Source of the DNA: Silurus meridionalis
Lineage: Eukaryota > Chordata > Actinopteri > Siluriformes > Siluridae
Assembly: GCF_014805685.1 (NCBI RefSeq)
Contig: NC_060885.1
Location: 33,801,632 to 33,865,631 of the forward strand
Reading direction: 5' to 3'
Length of the DNA stretch: 64,000 nucleotides
Part shown: positions 10,966 through 22,604 of the stretch, one piece after another
Layout of the letters: each line of letters begins with the position of its first letter
Position numbering within the stretch: the first letter of the stretch is position 1
Notes under the pieces: model-generated
What the model was told of the DNA's origin: nothing
The model's input: the letters and a program-made list of their open reading frames with translations, nothing else
The model's database searches: none
Translations under genes and position numbers: made by a program

Positions 10966-12588
10966 CGTGTGCTCGAAATCTGTTTACGCAATTGCCTGTT
11001 ATGAAAAGAGCGACGTATTTAATGGTAGAATTGATGATCTGTAGCCAGAGCTGATTGGATATAATGCAATATATTGTAAGAAAAAGGTTTCTTGATGAAT
11101 GGTTTGGACACTTTTCTCCACCAACCAAAGTGGAGGAGTTCTTGTTCCTCCTAAGTTGTTTGTGTTGACATTTTCACCATTTTTGTTTAATAGAACACAT
11201 TTACAGCAATTATCCAGATTAAGGAACCCATCGAGGAGCCAAAGTCGAAAATCAGTAGAAGTCATCAGAAGTTGTTCCCAACCGTAAGCCCTAAAATCAG
11301 GTCTGCACAGGTGCGTGATCTTTACCTTCTCCTGGCTCTGCCATCCTTTCAACCTCACCCTGATTCCAGACATGCTAAAAAAAATTCTGTAGAACTTAAC
11401 TTGGATAGTATGGGATGGGAAGAGTATGGAGATGGAAGAATGACGGGAAGAACAATCACAAGTAGCCAAATCCAGTTGGTGCTCCCTGTGACTGTGCGCA
11501 GCCATGTGCTGCCATCTGTTGGAGTGTTCTAAAACTACTTAAATCTTTGATACCACCTCGTTTTATGTGCTCAGACTCGGCTAAATGCTTCAAAACTTAT
11601 AAGCAGCCTAAGTTCTTTTTATGGCAAACTCCAACTGAGCTGCATTTGACTTGTCGAATGCAAACGTGAAGGCAATCGAAGAACAAGCAGGAACTGAAGA
11701 GAGTTGTGGTATAGACCTGGTAGAGCATCCACAGGGAAGAAACGCACTGGCTGGTGATGGTCATTTCCAGATATGAATTATTTTCACGTCTGTACGTTTG
11801 TTAAGATGCTTCTCAGCAAAACCTTTGCTTGAAAGTCAGCGTACCTGAAGGCAAACAAAACTCTTCAGCATCCTGTGAAGGATTGAGATGGTGGAGATGA
11901 CGGGTGCTAACATACAAGGTATTGAGAACCCTTGTTAGCATAATCAAATCCTTTAACTAAAATGCAGGTGTGAATACATTTGGAACTGTAAAAAGGAAAA
12001 TAAAAAGGTTGAAACATGAAGGAAATTTTGTTCAAAACTCACTGCAGCCCCAAATGAATAAAAATTTACCTGAAGGAAAGTAAAGAAAAGGAAAGAGCAT
12101 TTAAGCAGGCAAATAAACCGAGAAAATATTAGAATGAAACAAACAAATAATCGTTGCAATTGTTTGCATTTACTTCAACAAGAGAAAAAAAAAAATCGAG
12201 CACAACAACAAACGTTGATTGGGTTTTTTCCAGTCTTCAGAAGACAAACATCAAAATCCCCCCAAAAATAACTGAAGTGAAAACATTCAGCATTAGTAAA
12301 AATTAAGGGAAAAAACAGCTGCTTTAAATCTATTGAACATCTGTAGTTATAAGCCAGTGATCAATTGGAACACACAAACAGTAAACCTGGAAGGTGATGC
12401 TGCTACACTGATAGAAAGAAAAATTTTTTTCAAAATTCTCACGCAAACTTTTTTTTTTTTTTTTACATTCATTAGCCTCATGCTCAAAGCCTGGAGGATT
12501 AAGAGGGTGGGTAAAAAGTTTGTTGGTGAGGGGGGTGGAAACGCATAAAAACGGTTCTCCGTGTTCTCCATGCGGCTCCGCTGGGGCC
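10966..12588. other. intergenic stretch between convergent elovl5 and fbxo9
   Basis: It holds the putative ends of both transcripts. A mariner-like 3' end block is at 11461-11565. A poly-T run lies at 12450-12465. A minus-strand frame of 168 codons at 10999-11505 overlaps the mariner-like block and matches nothing I recognise. The fbxo9 3' UTR should read leftward from 12588, but its poly(A) signal could not be placed. Confidence 0.5.
11461..11565 (+). mobile_element. mariner-like element, end fragment
   Basis: The block with GTGCTCCCTGTGACTGTGCG, CCATCTGTTGG and the terminus TTTGATACCACCT matches the right end of the element at 44538-45095 and the fragment at 31838-31926. Only about 100 bp are recognisable here. 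Confidence 0.55.
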
Positions 12589-15500
12589 CTACAGGGGGCG
12601 CTCTGAGAACGCCGTGTAGCACTTCACGCGGGCGAAATACAACGGCGTGTACATTTTGTCGAGGTCGAACGCCGTGATGACCGTTTCTCCAGTTGATCTG
12701 GAACAAAGGGTTACAAAAAAACGTGTTTGTGTTGAACAGCTGAATGTTTTATCAGGGTCACGTCATTCAAATTAATATTTCCCTATAATATGATCCCTAT
12801 TGCAGAGCTCACGTTCACGTCCTTCCTGCTTTTATAAATGAGTAACAATGCATGTGTCTGATCTCAGCAGCAGGTTTTTGGGCATCAGGTTCACACACCT
12901 GTAAGTGATGTGGCAGGAGTGATGGATCCACACGAGCTTGTTAAAACTCTGGCGCCCCCCAGAGGATAGCTGCAGCCCCACATGGAAGGAGCGCTCAGAC
13001 TCAGGGGCCGGGTACCGCCTGCAGAACCGACTCCTCTGGTACTCGGGCAACTTCTGCAATTACAAAAACGTTGTTAATCGATCGCCTGGAAATCAGATAC
13101 ACGATTAAAATTTGGCTGGAGACAGGTAGAGCGATCAGGACGATCGGAAACATGGAGTGGAGTTTATTGGGGCTGCACACGCTCACCTCGTCTTTCCTTT
13201 TAGATACGACCACGTAAACTTTGGTTTGATTGTCCGTATCCTGGGACAGCCGGTAGTGACCGATCATGATGGAGTCCATCCTAAATATATATATAAATAT
13301 ATAAAAGAGCAACAGAGACACAGACAGTTACAGCAGTGTAGTCCAATAATCTCCATCTTCAACACAAGTGAGATCTTCTCAACCTGAATGTTCAGTTTAT
13401 TGCAAAAATGTTTGACTTTGAAATGTAGTGACGTTAAAGTTAAAATGGAAATACTTCAATAAAGTACAGATACGAGAAGAACCTATTTAAGTACAGTGAA
13501 TAATTACATTTGTGCACCAATGTCCATGGACGAGGCTGTTTCAGTAAACGTGTGCATTTGGAGTCAAATCCAGTTTTTCTTTTCTCCACATTTGCATCAA
13601 TTCTGCACGCTTTGCATTAAACTGAGTGCAGATCAGGTGAGGACCCATGCAGCCAATCAGAGTTACAGATCCAAATAAACAGGATTGATAATAATAATAA
13701 AAACTCTTCTGCATTAAAGGAGTGAAATCTAATCTACAAGTCTTTTTCAGTAATTAATGAGCGTGTGCACACTTGTCGTTTTGCACGATTGCGACTTGTG
13801 AGCTCACAGGACACGGAGCTCGGCAGGCCGTGATATTGTGTCTGATGATTACATTATCCCAGAGACATTTTGGCAGCTGGCTTGCTTACAGATGTTGCAA
13901 TCAAGGTTGGTACACATCGATTGCACATTTCTTCACTAATCGTTTTCTTGCGGTTTTCAGAAATGTGTCCAAAACCTGTGAACTTTGTACACACCTCGTT
14001 ATTAGCACAAAAAAAAAAAAAAACCACATTTATTGGTATTTCTCATGTACACTCCTGAACTTATTTGAACCTTTTTTGTACCGTCGTCTTTTATCGACAC
14101 TTTTTACAGCAGCGAAAGCGTGTGGACTTTAACCAGTGAAGATGTCCTGCTTAATATTTACCTTCTGGATGCTGCATTAAAAAGGTTTCTTTTTGGAAAC
14201 TACAATAACAATAAAAAGAAAAAAACGAAATGCAGTCGTGACCTCGCGTTCTTGCTGCGTAGACGTGGAACCGTGGCGAGAGGCTCCTCGGGCGTGGTCA
14301 ACATCATGACGTAGCCGTCGGGGAAGAAGCGCATGTACCTTGGAGACACGCACAAAAAGTTGGAACCAGACGTGGTGGTGTACAGCAGATGGAGGTGGAA
14401 CACTTGGGTTCTCGTTACTCTACTACCTGTAATAGTCCACCTGGTGCCACGCTCTGTAGAAGCCGTCCAGAGATTCCTCTCCCTGCCGGATGTAGGACGT
14501 TTTACTGATATAAACGCCTACGAGTGAAGAAGACGAATAAAACGGATTAAAACAAAACAGAACGATGTGCATGTGTCCATCTATGGAGGACAGAATACTG
14601 GGAAGCGTACAAGGAAAGAAAGATGGATAGATTTTACCGTCAAAGCGGACACGTGGCCGCTCTAAAAACATGTCCCTCCACGAGGTGAACGGCAGCAACT
14701 TGGTGCAGCTTCGACCCCAAACCCTCAAACAGGCCGAACGCCAAATCTCAGGGTCCCTTTACATGAAGATGTAAAGATGAACAACATTACTGGAAGGCCA
14801 GATGTTTGTGGAGATGAATTATAAGATATTAAATTACATGAACACTGACTGCACCTCGGACCTTCTCACCTCACCTCACTATACACATACATAGTGTACT
14901 AAAAGTATTGGGACACCTGACATCCCTAGATAAATTCTTCAGATTCCAGATTCATCCCTTTTACTAAAAGTTGTGTAGGACATCTTTAGATGCTGTAGCA
15001 TGAAATTTTCCCTTTGCTTAAGCTAGAAGATCCGAACCTTGTTCCAGCATGACAATGCTCCTGTGCATGAAGATATGGTCTCCATTGGTTGTAGTGGAAG
15101 ATCTTGAGTGGCCTGTTATAGAGCTCTGGCTACACCCCAGGCCTCCTCACTGTACCTTCATCAGTACCTGACTTTACTAAGACCAATGTGGATGAAGAAG
15201 ATCCCACACAAAATCTAGTGGAACATCTTCCTAGAAGAGTGGAGCTTATTATTAATAGCAAATGAGGACTAAACGTGGAAGAGATGTTCAAAAAGAAGCA
15301 CCCACAAATCGTACGGTCAGATGTCCACAAACTTTTGTCTATACTCTAGAATGTGCTAAAATGAACCCTTCAGAGTAAACATGGCCGTCACCTGGCGCAG
15401 ATGTAGAAACCCCTGCAGACGAGGGAAAGCTGCTCTAACGCACGCATATCCAAATCCGAGCTCACCACCCAGCGGAAGATGTACATCAGCACCTCAAACG

Positions 15501-18500
15501 GCAACGCTATACGAGAAAAAAACAGAGTCTCATAACCAGGTTTTCAGTCGACTGCAGTATGTCTGAGTGAGTTTTTTTTTTTTATAAACTTTTACCTGAA
15601 ATGTGCACCTGCGATGTCTCCACCTCGGGCTGGCATATCTTCTGGCAGGAATGCTCAACCATCAGCTGCTGTTGGAGGTAGGCGAAGAGGTCGTCGATCT
15701 CGCCATCGTTTTCGTTCTCCTCCAGGCTGGATGGAAAGATGAGAAGAATCGTTTAGGCGCAAGAGCTACTCGTGTCCTCGAATACGCTACACACAAGGAC
15801 AAACGATGAACTCTTACAAGCTTCCACCCACTCGGTCTGGATCAGGAGATCTGCTGTAGTTGATCTTAAACTCGATGTCAGGCACAAGCTGCATTGCACT
15901 CTTGTAGTACTTGATGGCTGCAATGGAGAAAATATCAGTTCCAGGACAGAGAAGAAAATCAAGAAGGATAGTTAATCGATATTTTTGAACCAATCAGAGT
16001 CTAGAAATTAACAATGTGGAACATCAAACTGTACCTTCATAAACGGCTCCATTTTGTTCCTCCTCCACAGCCTTTAGGAAGAGCTCTCGAGCCTGACACA
16101 CAGAAGATAAAATCATGAAATGATCTGATATATTTGAGCTTTAAAATGTGAAACTTTCGAAAAATACACATTTTACCACCTACTTTTTCCTCTCTAGCCA
16201 ACTCCTGTTTCTTCTTCAGATCAGCAGCTTTGGACAGTCCATTCTTCATAGAGCCGGGACGCAGTTCTGACATCCACTGAGCCCTGAAAGCGCTGAGCTC
16301 GATCTGAAACAAAAATAGCTGGAAGATTACAGACCACTTTCATAAACTTTCAATCACCACTAAATCAAGGAGGAAAAAACTGATTTACTGATCCCTCCAT
16401 CCTCTACCACTGCTCCCTCCATCCTCTACCACTGCTCCACTGATCCCTCCATCCTCTACCACTGCTCCACTGATCCCTCCATCCTCTACCACTGCTCCAC
16501 TGATCCCTCCATCCTCTACCACTGCTCCACTGATCCTCCATCCTCTACCACTGCTCCACTGATCCCTCCATCCTCTACCACTGCTCCACTGATCCCTCCA
16601 TCCTCTACCACTGCTCCACTGATCCCTCCATCCTCTACCACTGCTCCACTGATCCCTCCATCCTCTACCACTGCTCCACTGATCCCTCCATCCTCTACCA
16701 CTGCTCCACTGATCCCTCCATCCTCTACCACTGCTCCACTGATCCCTCCATCCTCTACCACTGCTCCACTGATCCCTCCATCCTCTACCACTGCTCCACT
16801 GATCCCTCCATCCTCTACCACTGCTCCACTGATCCCTCCATCCTCTACCACTGCTCCACTGATCCCTCCATCCTCTACCACTGCTCCACTGATCCCTCCA
16901 TCCTCTACCACTGCTCCACTGATCCCTCCATCCTCTACCACTGCTCCACTGATCCCTCCATCCTCTACCACTGCTCCACTGATCCCTCCATCCTCTACCA
17001 CTGCTCCACTGATCCCTCCATCCTCTACCACTGCTCCACTGATCCCTCCATCCTCTACCACTGCTCACTGATCCCTCCATCCTCTACCACTGCTCCACTG
17101 ATCCCTCCATCCTCTACCACTGCTCCACTGATCCCTCCATCATCTACCACTGCTTCACTGATCCCTCCATCCTCTACCACTGCTCCACTGATCCCTCCAT
17201 CCTCTACCACTGCTCCCTCCATCCTCTACCACTGCTCCACTGCTCCCTCCATCATCTACCACTGCTCCACTGATCCCTCCATCCTCTACCACTGCTCCAC
17301 TGATCCCTCCATCCTCTACCACTGCTCCACTGATCCCTCCATCCTCTACCACTGCTCACTGATCCTCCATCCTCTACCACTGCTCCACTGATCCTCCATC
17401 ATCTACCACTGCTCCACTGATCCCTCCATCCTCTACCACTGCTCCACTGATCCCTCCATCCTCTACCACTGCTCCACTGATCCCTCCATCCTCTACCACT
17501 GCTCCACTGATCCCTCCATCCTCTACCACTGCTCCACTGATCCCTCCATCCTCTACCACTGCTTCACTGATCCCTCCATCCTCTACCACTGCTTCACTGA
17601 TCCTCCATCCTCTACCACTGCTCCACTGATCCCTCCATCCTCTACCACTGCTCCCTCCATCCTCTACCACTGCTCCACTGATCCTCCATCATCTACCACT
17701 TCTCCACTGATCCTCCATCCTTTACCACTGCTTCACTGATCCCTCCATCCTCTACCACTGCTTCACTGATCCTCCATCCTCTACCACTGCTCCACTGATC
17801 CCTCCATCCTCTACCACTGCTCCCTCCATCCTCTACCACTGCTCCACTGATCCCTCCATCATCTACCACTTCTCCACTGATCCCTCCATCCTTTACCACT
17901 GCTCCACTGATCCCTCCATCCTCTACCACTGCTTCACTGATCCTCCATCCTCTACCACTGCTCCACTGATCCCTCCATCCTCTACCACTGCTCCCTCCAT
18001 CCTCTACCACTGCTCCACTGATCCCTCCATCATCTACCACTGCTCCACTGATCCCTCCATCCTTTACCACTGCTCCACTGCTCCTCCATCCTCTACCACT
18101 GCTCCACTGATCCCTCCATCCTTTACCACTGCTCCACTGCTCCCTCCATCCTCTACCACTGCTCCACTGATCCCTCCATCATCTACCACTGCTCCACTGA
18201 TCCCTCCATCCTCTACCACTGCTCCCTCCATCCTCTACCACTGCTCCACTGATCCTCCATCATCTACCACTGCTCCACTGATCCCTCCATCCTCTACCAC
18301 TGCTCCCTCCATCCTCTACCACTGCTCCACTGATCCTTCCATCATCTACCACTTCTCCACTGATCCCTCCATCCTCTACCACTTCTCCCAGCATCTCAAA
18401 TGGCAAAGATTTAAATCTCTGTAATGTGCATTCACTTACCTGGAGGTTACAGTCCTCGGAATTTTCATCTTCCGCCTCTTCGACGGAACCTGCATCTGCA

Positions 18501-19771
18501 TTTTGGTTGCTTTCAGCCTGAAAAAATATAAATAAAATTCATGTTATACACAACATTTACAGATCCCTGGATCTTGGATTTCTCCAAGTCCTCAAGAGAA
18601 ATTATACACTAAAAGTCCTGAAGTATTTACCAAATCTTTATTTAATAAATAAGAAATTAAGAAATCTGACATTGAAGTTTGTTTATGGTGACTGTTTACA
18701 CACTAACACTTTTATAAGTAGACGAATTGGGATGCAGCAACAACTTTCATGAACGCATCACAGCTGCTGGTTAAACAAGAACAAGGAGGTTCCTCCAACT
18801 CAAAAAATAAATAAATAAATAAAATCACTGATAACTATTTCTTCCTATCAATCGATTATTGATCACTACAATTTCAGAATCAAAATACTTGATTGATCCC
18901 ACAAGAAAATTGTTCAAATTGATGTTTGCATCAATCCATGACAAATCTTTATATTTTCCCCATCATCCAATCACAGATCGCTATAGTTTCCCTATCAACC
19001 AATCACAGATCACTATAGTTTCCCTATCAACCAATCACAGATCGCTATTGTTTCTGAATAGAAATAATAATCTTCTAGGAACAGTCATTCTCTCACGCTG
19101 TACCTCTTCCTCATTTCTATACGAAGCGAGTTATTAACTCAAATTGTCTATATTCTAAATAAAAATCTCTTTCATATTTAGATAAATCTTCCTACCTCGT
19201 TTTTGTATTAATAATTCAAAGAATAAGGAGTTTCAACTAATACAAAATTACACAATGCATCTCCACATTATAACAATCAAATAATAAATATAACATAAAA
19301 AAGGTAAATAAAAGAATAAACGTTAAGCTACGTGCAATATGCAAATTAACCCGTGACGTCAAATGTTGATGTATTTTTGCGACACCTTTTTGCGCTTGTT
19401 TGTTTCACCTGGCGTGTACACTGCTAAATATACAAGCTCAAATTTTAGTTTAAATTTATTCAAATCTTCCTTTATTTCTAAAAAAGGAGCTGAGGATAAA
19501 ACTTTACAGCAGAACAATGGCGCTGCGTGTAAACTAACTAGCCAGACTGACAGCAGTGTTGTTTTTCCCAATCGTTTTCCGGCAGAGCACGCTGATTGGT
19601 TAGCACGTGCCCCACCCGTGCGTTTGTAAACGCTGATTGGATGAGGATGTGGGCGTGGTTTGCCGGAAAACAGGTGCAGAAAAGCGTTAGTCGCAGTAAC
19701 TAGCATACAGTAGCAAGCTCGATTAGCTTTCTAGCAGGCCTGGTTCGGGTGTGCAGAACTATATTTACCAT
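12589..19771 (-). CDS. fbxo9: F-box only protein 9
   Basis: Substrate receptor of an SCF (SKP1-CUL1-F-box) ubiquitin ligase. In mammals it targets TELO2/TTI1 within mTORC1 under growth-factor limitation. Thirteen coding exons on the minus strand: 19769-19771 (the ATG alone), 18440-18517, 16184-16303, 16035-16092, 15818-15917, 15596-15726, 15392-15506, 14638-14756, 14427-14517, 14243-14338, 13187-13280, 12899-13053, 12589-12697. They sum to 1269 nt, 422 residues plus stop, close to the family length of about 437-447. The TPR/MIT-like region is near residues 60-105 ([19 protein letters not shown] then [20 protein letters not shown]). The F-box is near 163-210 ([19 protein letters not shown]). 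The conserved C-terminal domain includes [15 protein letters not shown] and FHVGLQL and ends in AFSERPL. All phases match. Intron 2 is almost wholly a 30-bp minisatellite, and intron 7 is mostly a MITE. Confidence 0.95.
14892..15349 (+). mobile_element. Tc1-related nonautonomous element, near full length
   Basis: Inverted ends: TAGTGTACTAAAAGTATTGG at the left and the complement-like AAACTTTTGTCTATACTCTA at the right, flanking about 460 bp. The interior carries relics such as CCAGCATGACAATGC and CCCAGGCCTCCTCAC, which resemble a decayed Tc1/mariner-type transposase C-terminal region. It occupies most of fbxo9 intron 7. Other copies are at 48318-48755, 47778-48135, 54262-54680, 51486-51732 and 60683-60910. 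Confidence 0.65.
16388..18389. repeat. 30-bp minisatellite filling fbxo9 intron 2
   Basis: About 65 tandem copies of a 30-bp unit (CTGATCCCTCCATCCTCTAC then CACTGCTCCA), roughly 2.0 kb. The left part is highly homogeneous (16441-17060). The right part from about 17150 has variants: ATCATC or CTTTAC in place of CTCTAC, and units shortened by 9-12 bp. The array lies inside fbxo9 intron 2 (16304-18439), ending 50 bp from the donor and beginning about 85 bp from the acceptor, so nearly the entire intron is satellite. Because 30 is a multiple of three, the minus strand shows long open frames of a 10-residue repeat; these are not coding. Confidence 0.95.
18962..19052. repeat. 36-bp tandem repeat with CCAAT boxes (about 2.6 copies)
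   Basis: Successive units read CCAATCACAGATCGCTATAG followed by TTTCCCTATCAA. The copies differ by single substitutions. Each contains an ACCAATCA or TCCAATCA CCAAT-type motif. The array lies in fbxo9 intron 1. Confidence 0.75.
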
Positions 19772-20040
19772 GCTGACGGAGTTCGGGCGTCTTGTTGTGG
19801 CGCGTAAGACCGTGCAATACCGCTGTCTATAATATATATATATTATATATTTGTGTATAGAAATATATATTTACAGATCACGGTCAGAGAAACGGACGAC
19901 GCAGCGAGAAAACCTCCGAGCGCGCGACACGGCCGCCATCACGTTCGCCGTCTCGGAGACGCGGAGCGCGAGTGTCCAGTTCCGCGTCTAAACCCAGGCA
20001 CGTGAAGCCGCACGTGAAGGCTGCCATCAGCCATCATCTA
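19772..20040 (-). promoter_or_regulatory. fbxo9 promoter and 5' UTR region
   Basis: The region directly upstream of the fbxo9 ATG is CpG-rich from about 19880 to 20015, in contrast to the AT-rich surroundings. It contains two CACGTG E-boxes at 19998-20003 and 20010-20015, 12 bp apart. A short AT palindrome (TATAATATATATATATTATA) lies at 19829-19848. No transcription start can be fixed from sequence alone. Confidence 0.55.
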
Positions 20041-20470
20041 CCAACACATGGAGACCAACAACAAGCAAAAGCCTCATAATCAACATTATTTCAACCACCA
20101 TCATCACAATAATAATAATAATAATAATGATAATAATAATAATAAAAATAGCACATGTAATAATCCATCACTCCAAAACCAAACTTTACCAAAACACCTC
20201 ATACACATGATCGAATTATTCTCTCCTCCAATCCACCTTCTGGTATGTTACACATATTTGGGAGGAAACTTACAAACACGGAGTTTATTTATTACTTTTT
20301 TTTGTATCCCCCATTAAATAGTGTGTCTAATGAGCGACAGATGGCATGGTGTTTTGATGAAATTGATTTTGCACATTTACCTGGTGAAAAGAAAAGAAAA
20401 GCTTCATGAAGAGTGTCTGGTTGGAGTCACAGCTCCTGGATCCCCAGGTCATGATTGGGTTATTGTTTCA
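20041..20470. other. noncoding stretch with (AAT)n tract
   Basis: A trinucleotide AAT tract at 20107-20151 dominates. The ATG-led frame through it encodes only His/Asn runs and is not supported as a gene. Nothing else was recognised. Confidence 0.6.
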
Positions 20471-20700
20471 GTGCTGTAGTCAAGTCAAGTTTATTTCTAT
20501 TGCGCTTTTCACAACAGACATTGTCCCAAAGCAGCTTTACAGAAATCAACAGTTAAGGGGAATGATGTGTGTTTATCCCTGATGAGCAGCCATGGCAACT
20601 GTGACCAGGAAAAACTATGAGGAAGAAACCTTGAGAGGAACCAGAGTCAAAAGGGGAACCTCATCCTCATTTGAGTGTGATTATAGCTGTACTGAAAGTT
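20471..20700 (+). repeat. teleost dispersed repeat, near complete copy
   Basis: It begins CAAGTCAAGTTTATTTCTAT, continues through CAAAGCAGCTTTACAGAAAT, and then TGAGGAAGAAACCTTGAGAG and GGGGAACCTCATCCTCATTT. A diverged copy in the same sense is at 29510-29725 and a reverse fragment at 2375-2530. The repeat is common in otophysan fish. Class not determined here. Confidence 0.65.
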
Positions 20701-20941
20701 CTCAAAATGTGCATGAGGGCTTCCTCTCCTCTGGGATTTTTCCCTCTGGGTTCTTTCTTAACCTTTACTGAATGGCAAATTTAAAAGGATGGATAAATAA
20801 ATGCAAATGTACTAAAGATGATGAAAATAATGAATAGAAAATTGCATAATTTACTGAGGATAAAATGAAGAAAACAATTAAATACATTTGATATTAAATG
20901 GATAAATGAGTGTATATGTACTGAAGATTACATAAATAAAT

Positions 20942-20985
20942 AAAAGGATGGATGGATGGACGGATGGATGGACGGACGGATATGT
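20942..20985. repeat. (GGAT/GGAC)n microsatellite
   Basis: A short imperfect tetranucleotide run. Confidence 0.7.
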
Positions 20986-21006
20986 GGATGCTGTGAAGAT
21001 TAATGA

Positions 21007-21515
21007 ATGTGTGTTCAGGAGACCAAGTGGAAAGGGAGTAAGGCCAGGAACATTGGAGGTGGGTTTAAACTGTTCTATCATGGTGTGGATGGAATAAGAA
21101 ATGGTGTAGGGGGGATTCTGAAGGAAGAGTACAGTAAGAGTGTAGTGGAGGTGAAGAGAGTTTCTGATATGTTGATGAACGTGAAGCTGGAAGTTGAAGA
21201 GGTGATGATAAATGTCATCAGTGCTTATGCTCCACAAGTGGGTTGTGAGATAGAGGAGAAGGAAAGATTCTGGAGTGAATTAGATGAAGTGGTAGAAGGT
21301 GAACGTAGGATTGAAAGATTGGTGATTGGAGCAGACTTTAATGGGCATGTAGGTGAAGGGAACAGAGGTGATGAGGAGGTGATGGTAGGTATGGCTTTAA
21401 GGAGAGGAATGTGGAAGAGCAGATGGTGGTAGATTTTGCTAAAAGAATGGAAATGGCAGTGGTGAAGACGTATTTCAAGAAGAAGGAGGATCATAGGGTG
21501 ATGTATGAGAGTCCC
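21007..21515 (+). pseudogene. RTE-type LINE relic, endonuclease part
   Basis: The conceptual product (frame from 21007 to 21432) shows the layout of the apurinic-type endonuclease of non-LTR retrotransposons: an early QETKW motif, then NVISAYAPQVGCE, and an ADFNGHVG motif containing the catalytic Asp-Asn pair. The frame is lost after about 21400; a second frame continues weakly (VDFAKRMEMAVVKTYF, then KKEDHRVMYE). No reverse transcriptase follows, so the copy is truncated. The C-terminal part of a similar element lies at 56555-57018. Confidence 0.8.
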
Positions 21516-21534
21516 TAATTTTACAGCAGGAAAA

Positions 21535-21878
21535 GTAGTCGTGGTCGAATAATCAGGCAGAATAAAATAAACGAGAAAGAAAGTCTTTAATGAAATAGAT
21601 CTAATTTTAATGGTCGGGTGGTGGCGCTATAAGCATGTGATTATTTTGTCTTAAAAACTGCTTCAACTGGAGTGTTAAAGATATTACAAATAACATACAG
21701 TACAAACAAATTCATACAATAATGTGAGGTGATTTATGATTAATTAATGATATTTAACACAAATAATGGAAAACCAAACAAAGGCTATTTTACTTGAATA
21801 CAAAGCTACCAAAGGGCCAAAGTTTGAAACTTCTACACCTGTTAACATAAAAAAAAAAAAAAATACTCATTATTTCAC

Positions 21879-21937
<59 letters not shown>

Positions 21938-22604
21938 ACCTTCCACACCAGAAGAAATCCAAGGATGATGCAACACATTTACATCACCAGGGGCATTTTT
22001 ATGATTATTTGTTTTTAATGCCCATTCTGGGTAAATTAAACCATCACTATATGGTATGCTACAAAATAAAAAAAAACACCTGGTTAGTTTATTTATTTCT
22101 CAAAATTATTCATCAAAAAGGCAAACTATAATGCATTAGGAAATATTATATTAGTTGACTGGTGACTTGTTTTTGACTGCAGCAGTCATTTCTCTGGGTC
22201 ATGAATGTGTTGTTTAGGCCTAGAAATACAGTTAATTCACACTTCGGTCATAAAATATAAATTTAGAACCATTTTTGTAAGTAAAGTTTTTTTGGCCAAA
22301 TACAGAACCAACTTTTTTAACCAACTGTCCTCACTTTAATTATAAATCCATATTCTTGTCTGGTCATAGTGGAATCCAGAGTTCTGGTGTTTGATGGGAC
22401 TAATTCTTTTGTATGTATTATTTTATTCCACAGCTTCCAACTGTTTGGTAATTCAGAATTTTTTTTTAAATAGTATCTTATTAATAAAGTACCAGAGATA
22501 ATCTTCTTATCAAAATTGTGTTTCTTTTGGGGGATTTTTTGGGGTTTGGGTAAAAGTGGGTGCAGATAAATGTAACGCTAGACTTTTTTATGGACTTGTA
22601 TAAC
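21535..22604. other. AT-rich intergenic stretch with (GT)n
   Basis: A GT microsatellite is at 21882-21934. Poly-A and poly-T runs are scattered. No gene or known element was recognised. Confidence 0.6.

Noticed and set aside
10999..11505. 168-codon minus-strand ORF
   Set aside because: It overlaps a mariner-like fragment, has unusual composition, and no family match; too weak to call a gene.
16385..18070. Minus-strand open frames of up to 231 codons made of a 10-residue repeat
   Set aside because: They arise from the 30-bp minisatellite whose period is a multiple of three; several frames are open at once and the array lies inside a verified fbxo9 intron.
19359..19706. 115-codon minus-strand ORF in fbxo9 intron 1
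   Set aside because: Same strand as fbxo9, but no splice link in frame and no similarity; the intron interpretation is sufficient.
20048..20317. 89-codon His/Asn-rich ORF
   Set aside because: It is driven by an AAT microsatellite and has no homologue or gene context.
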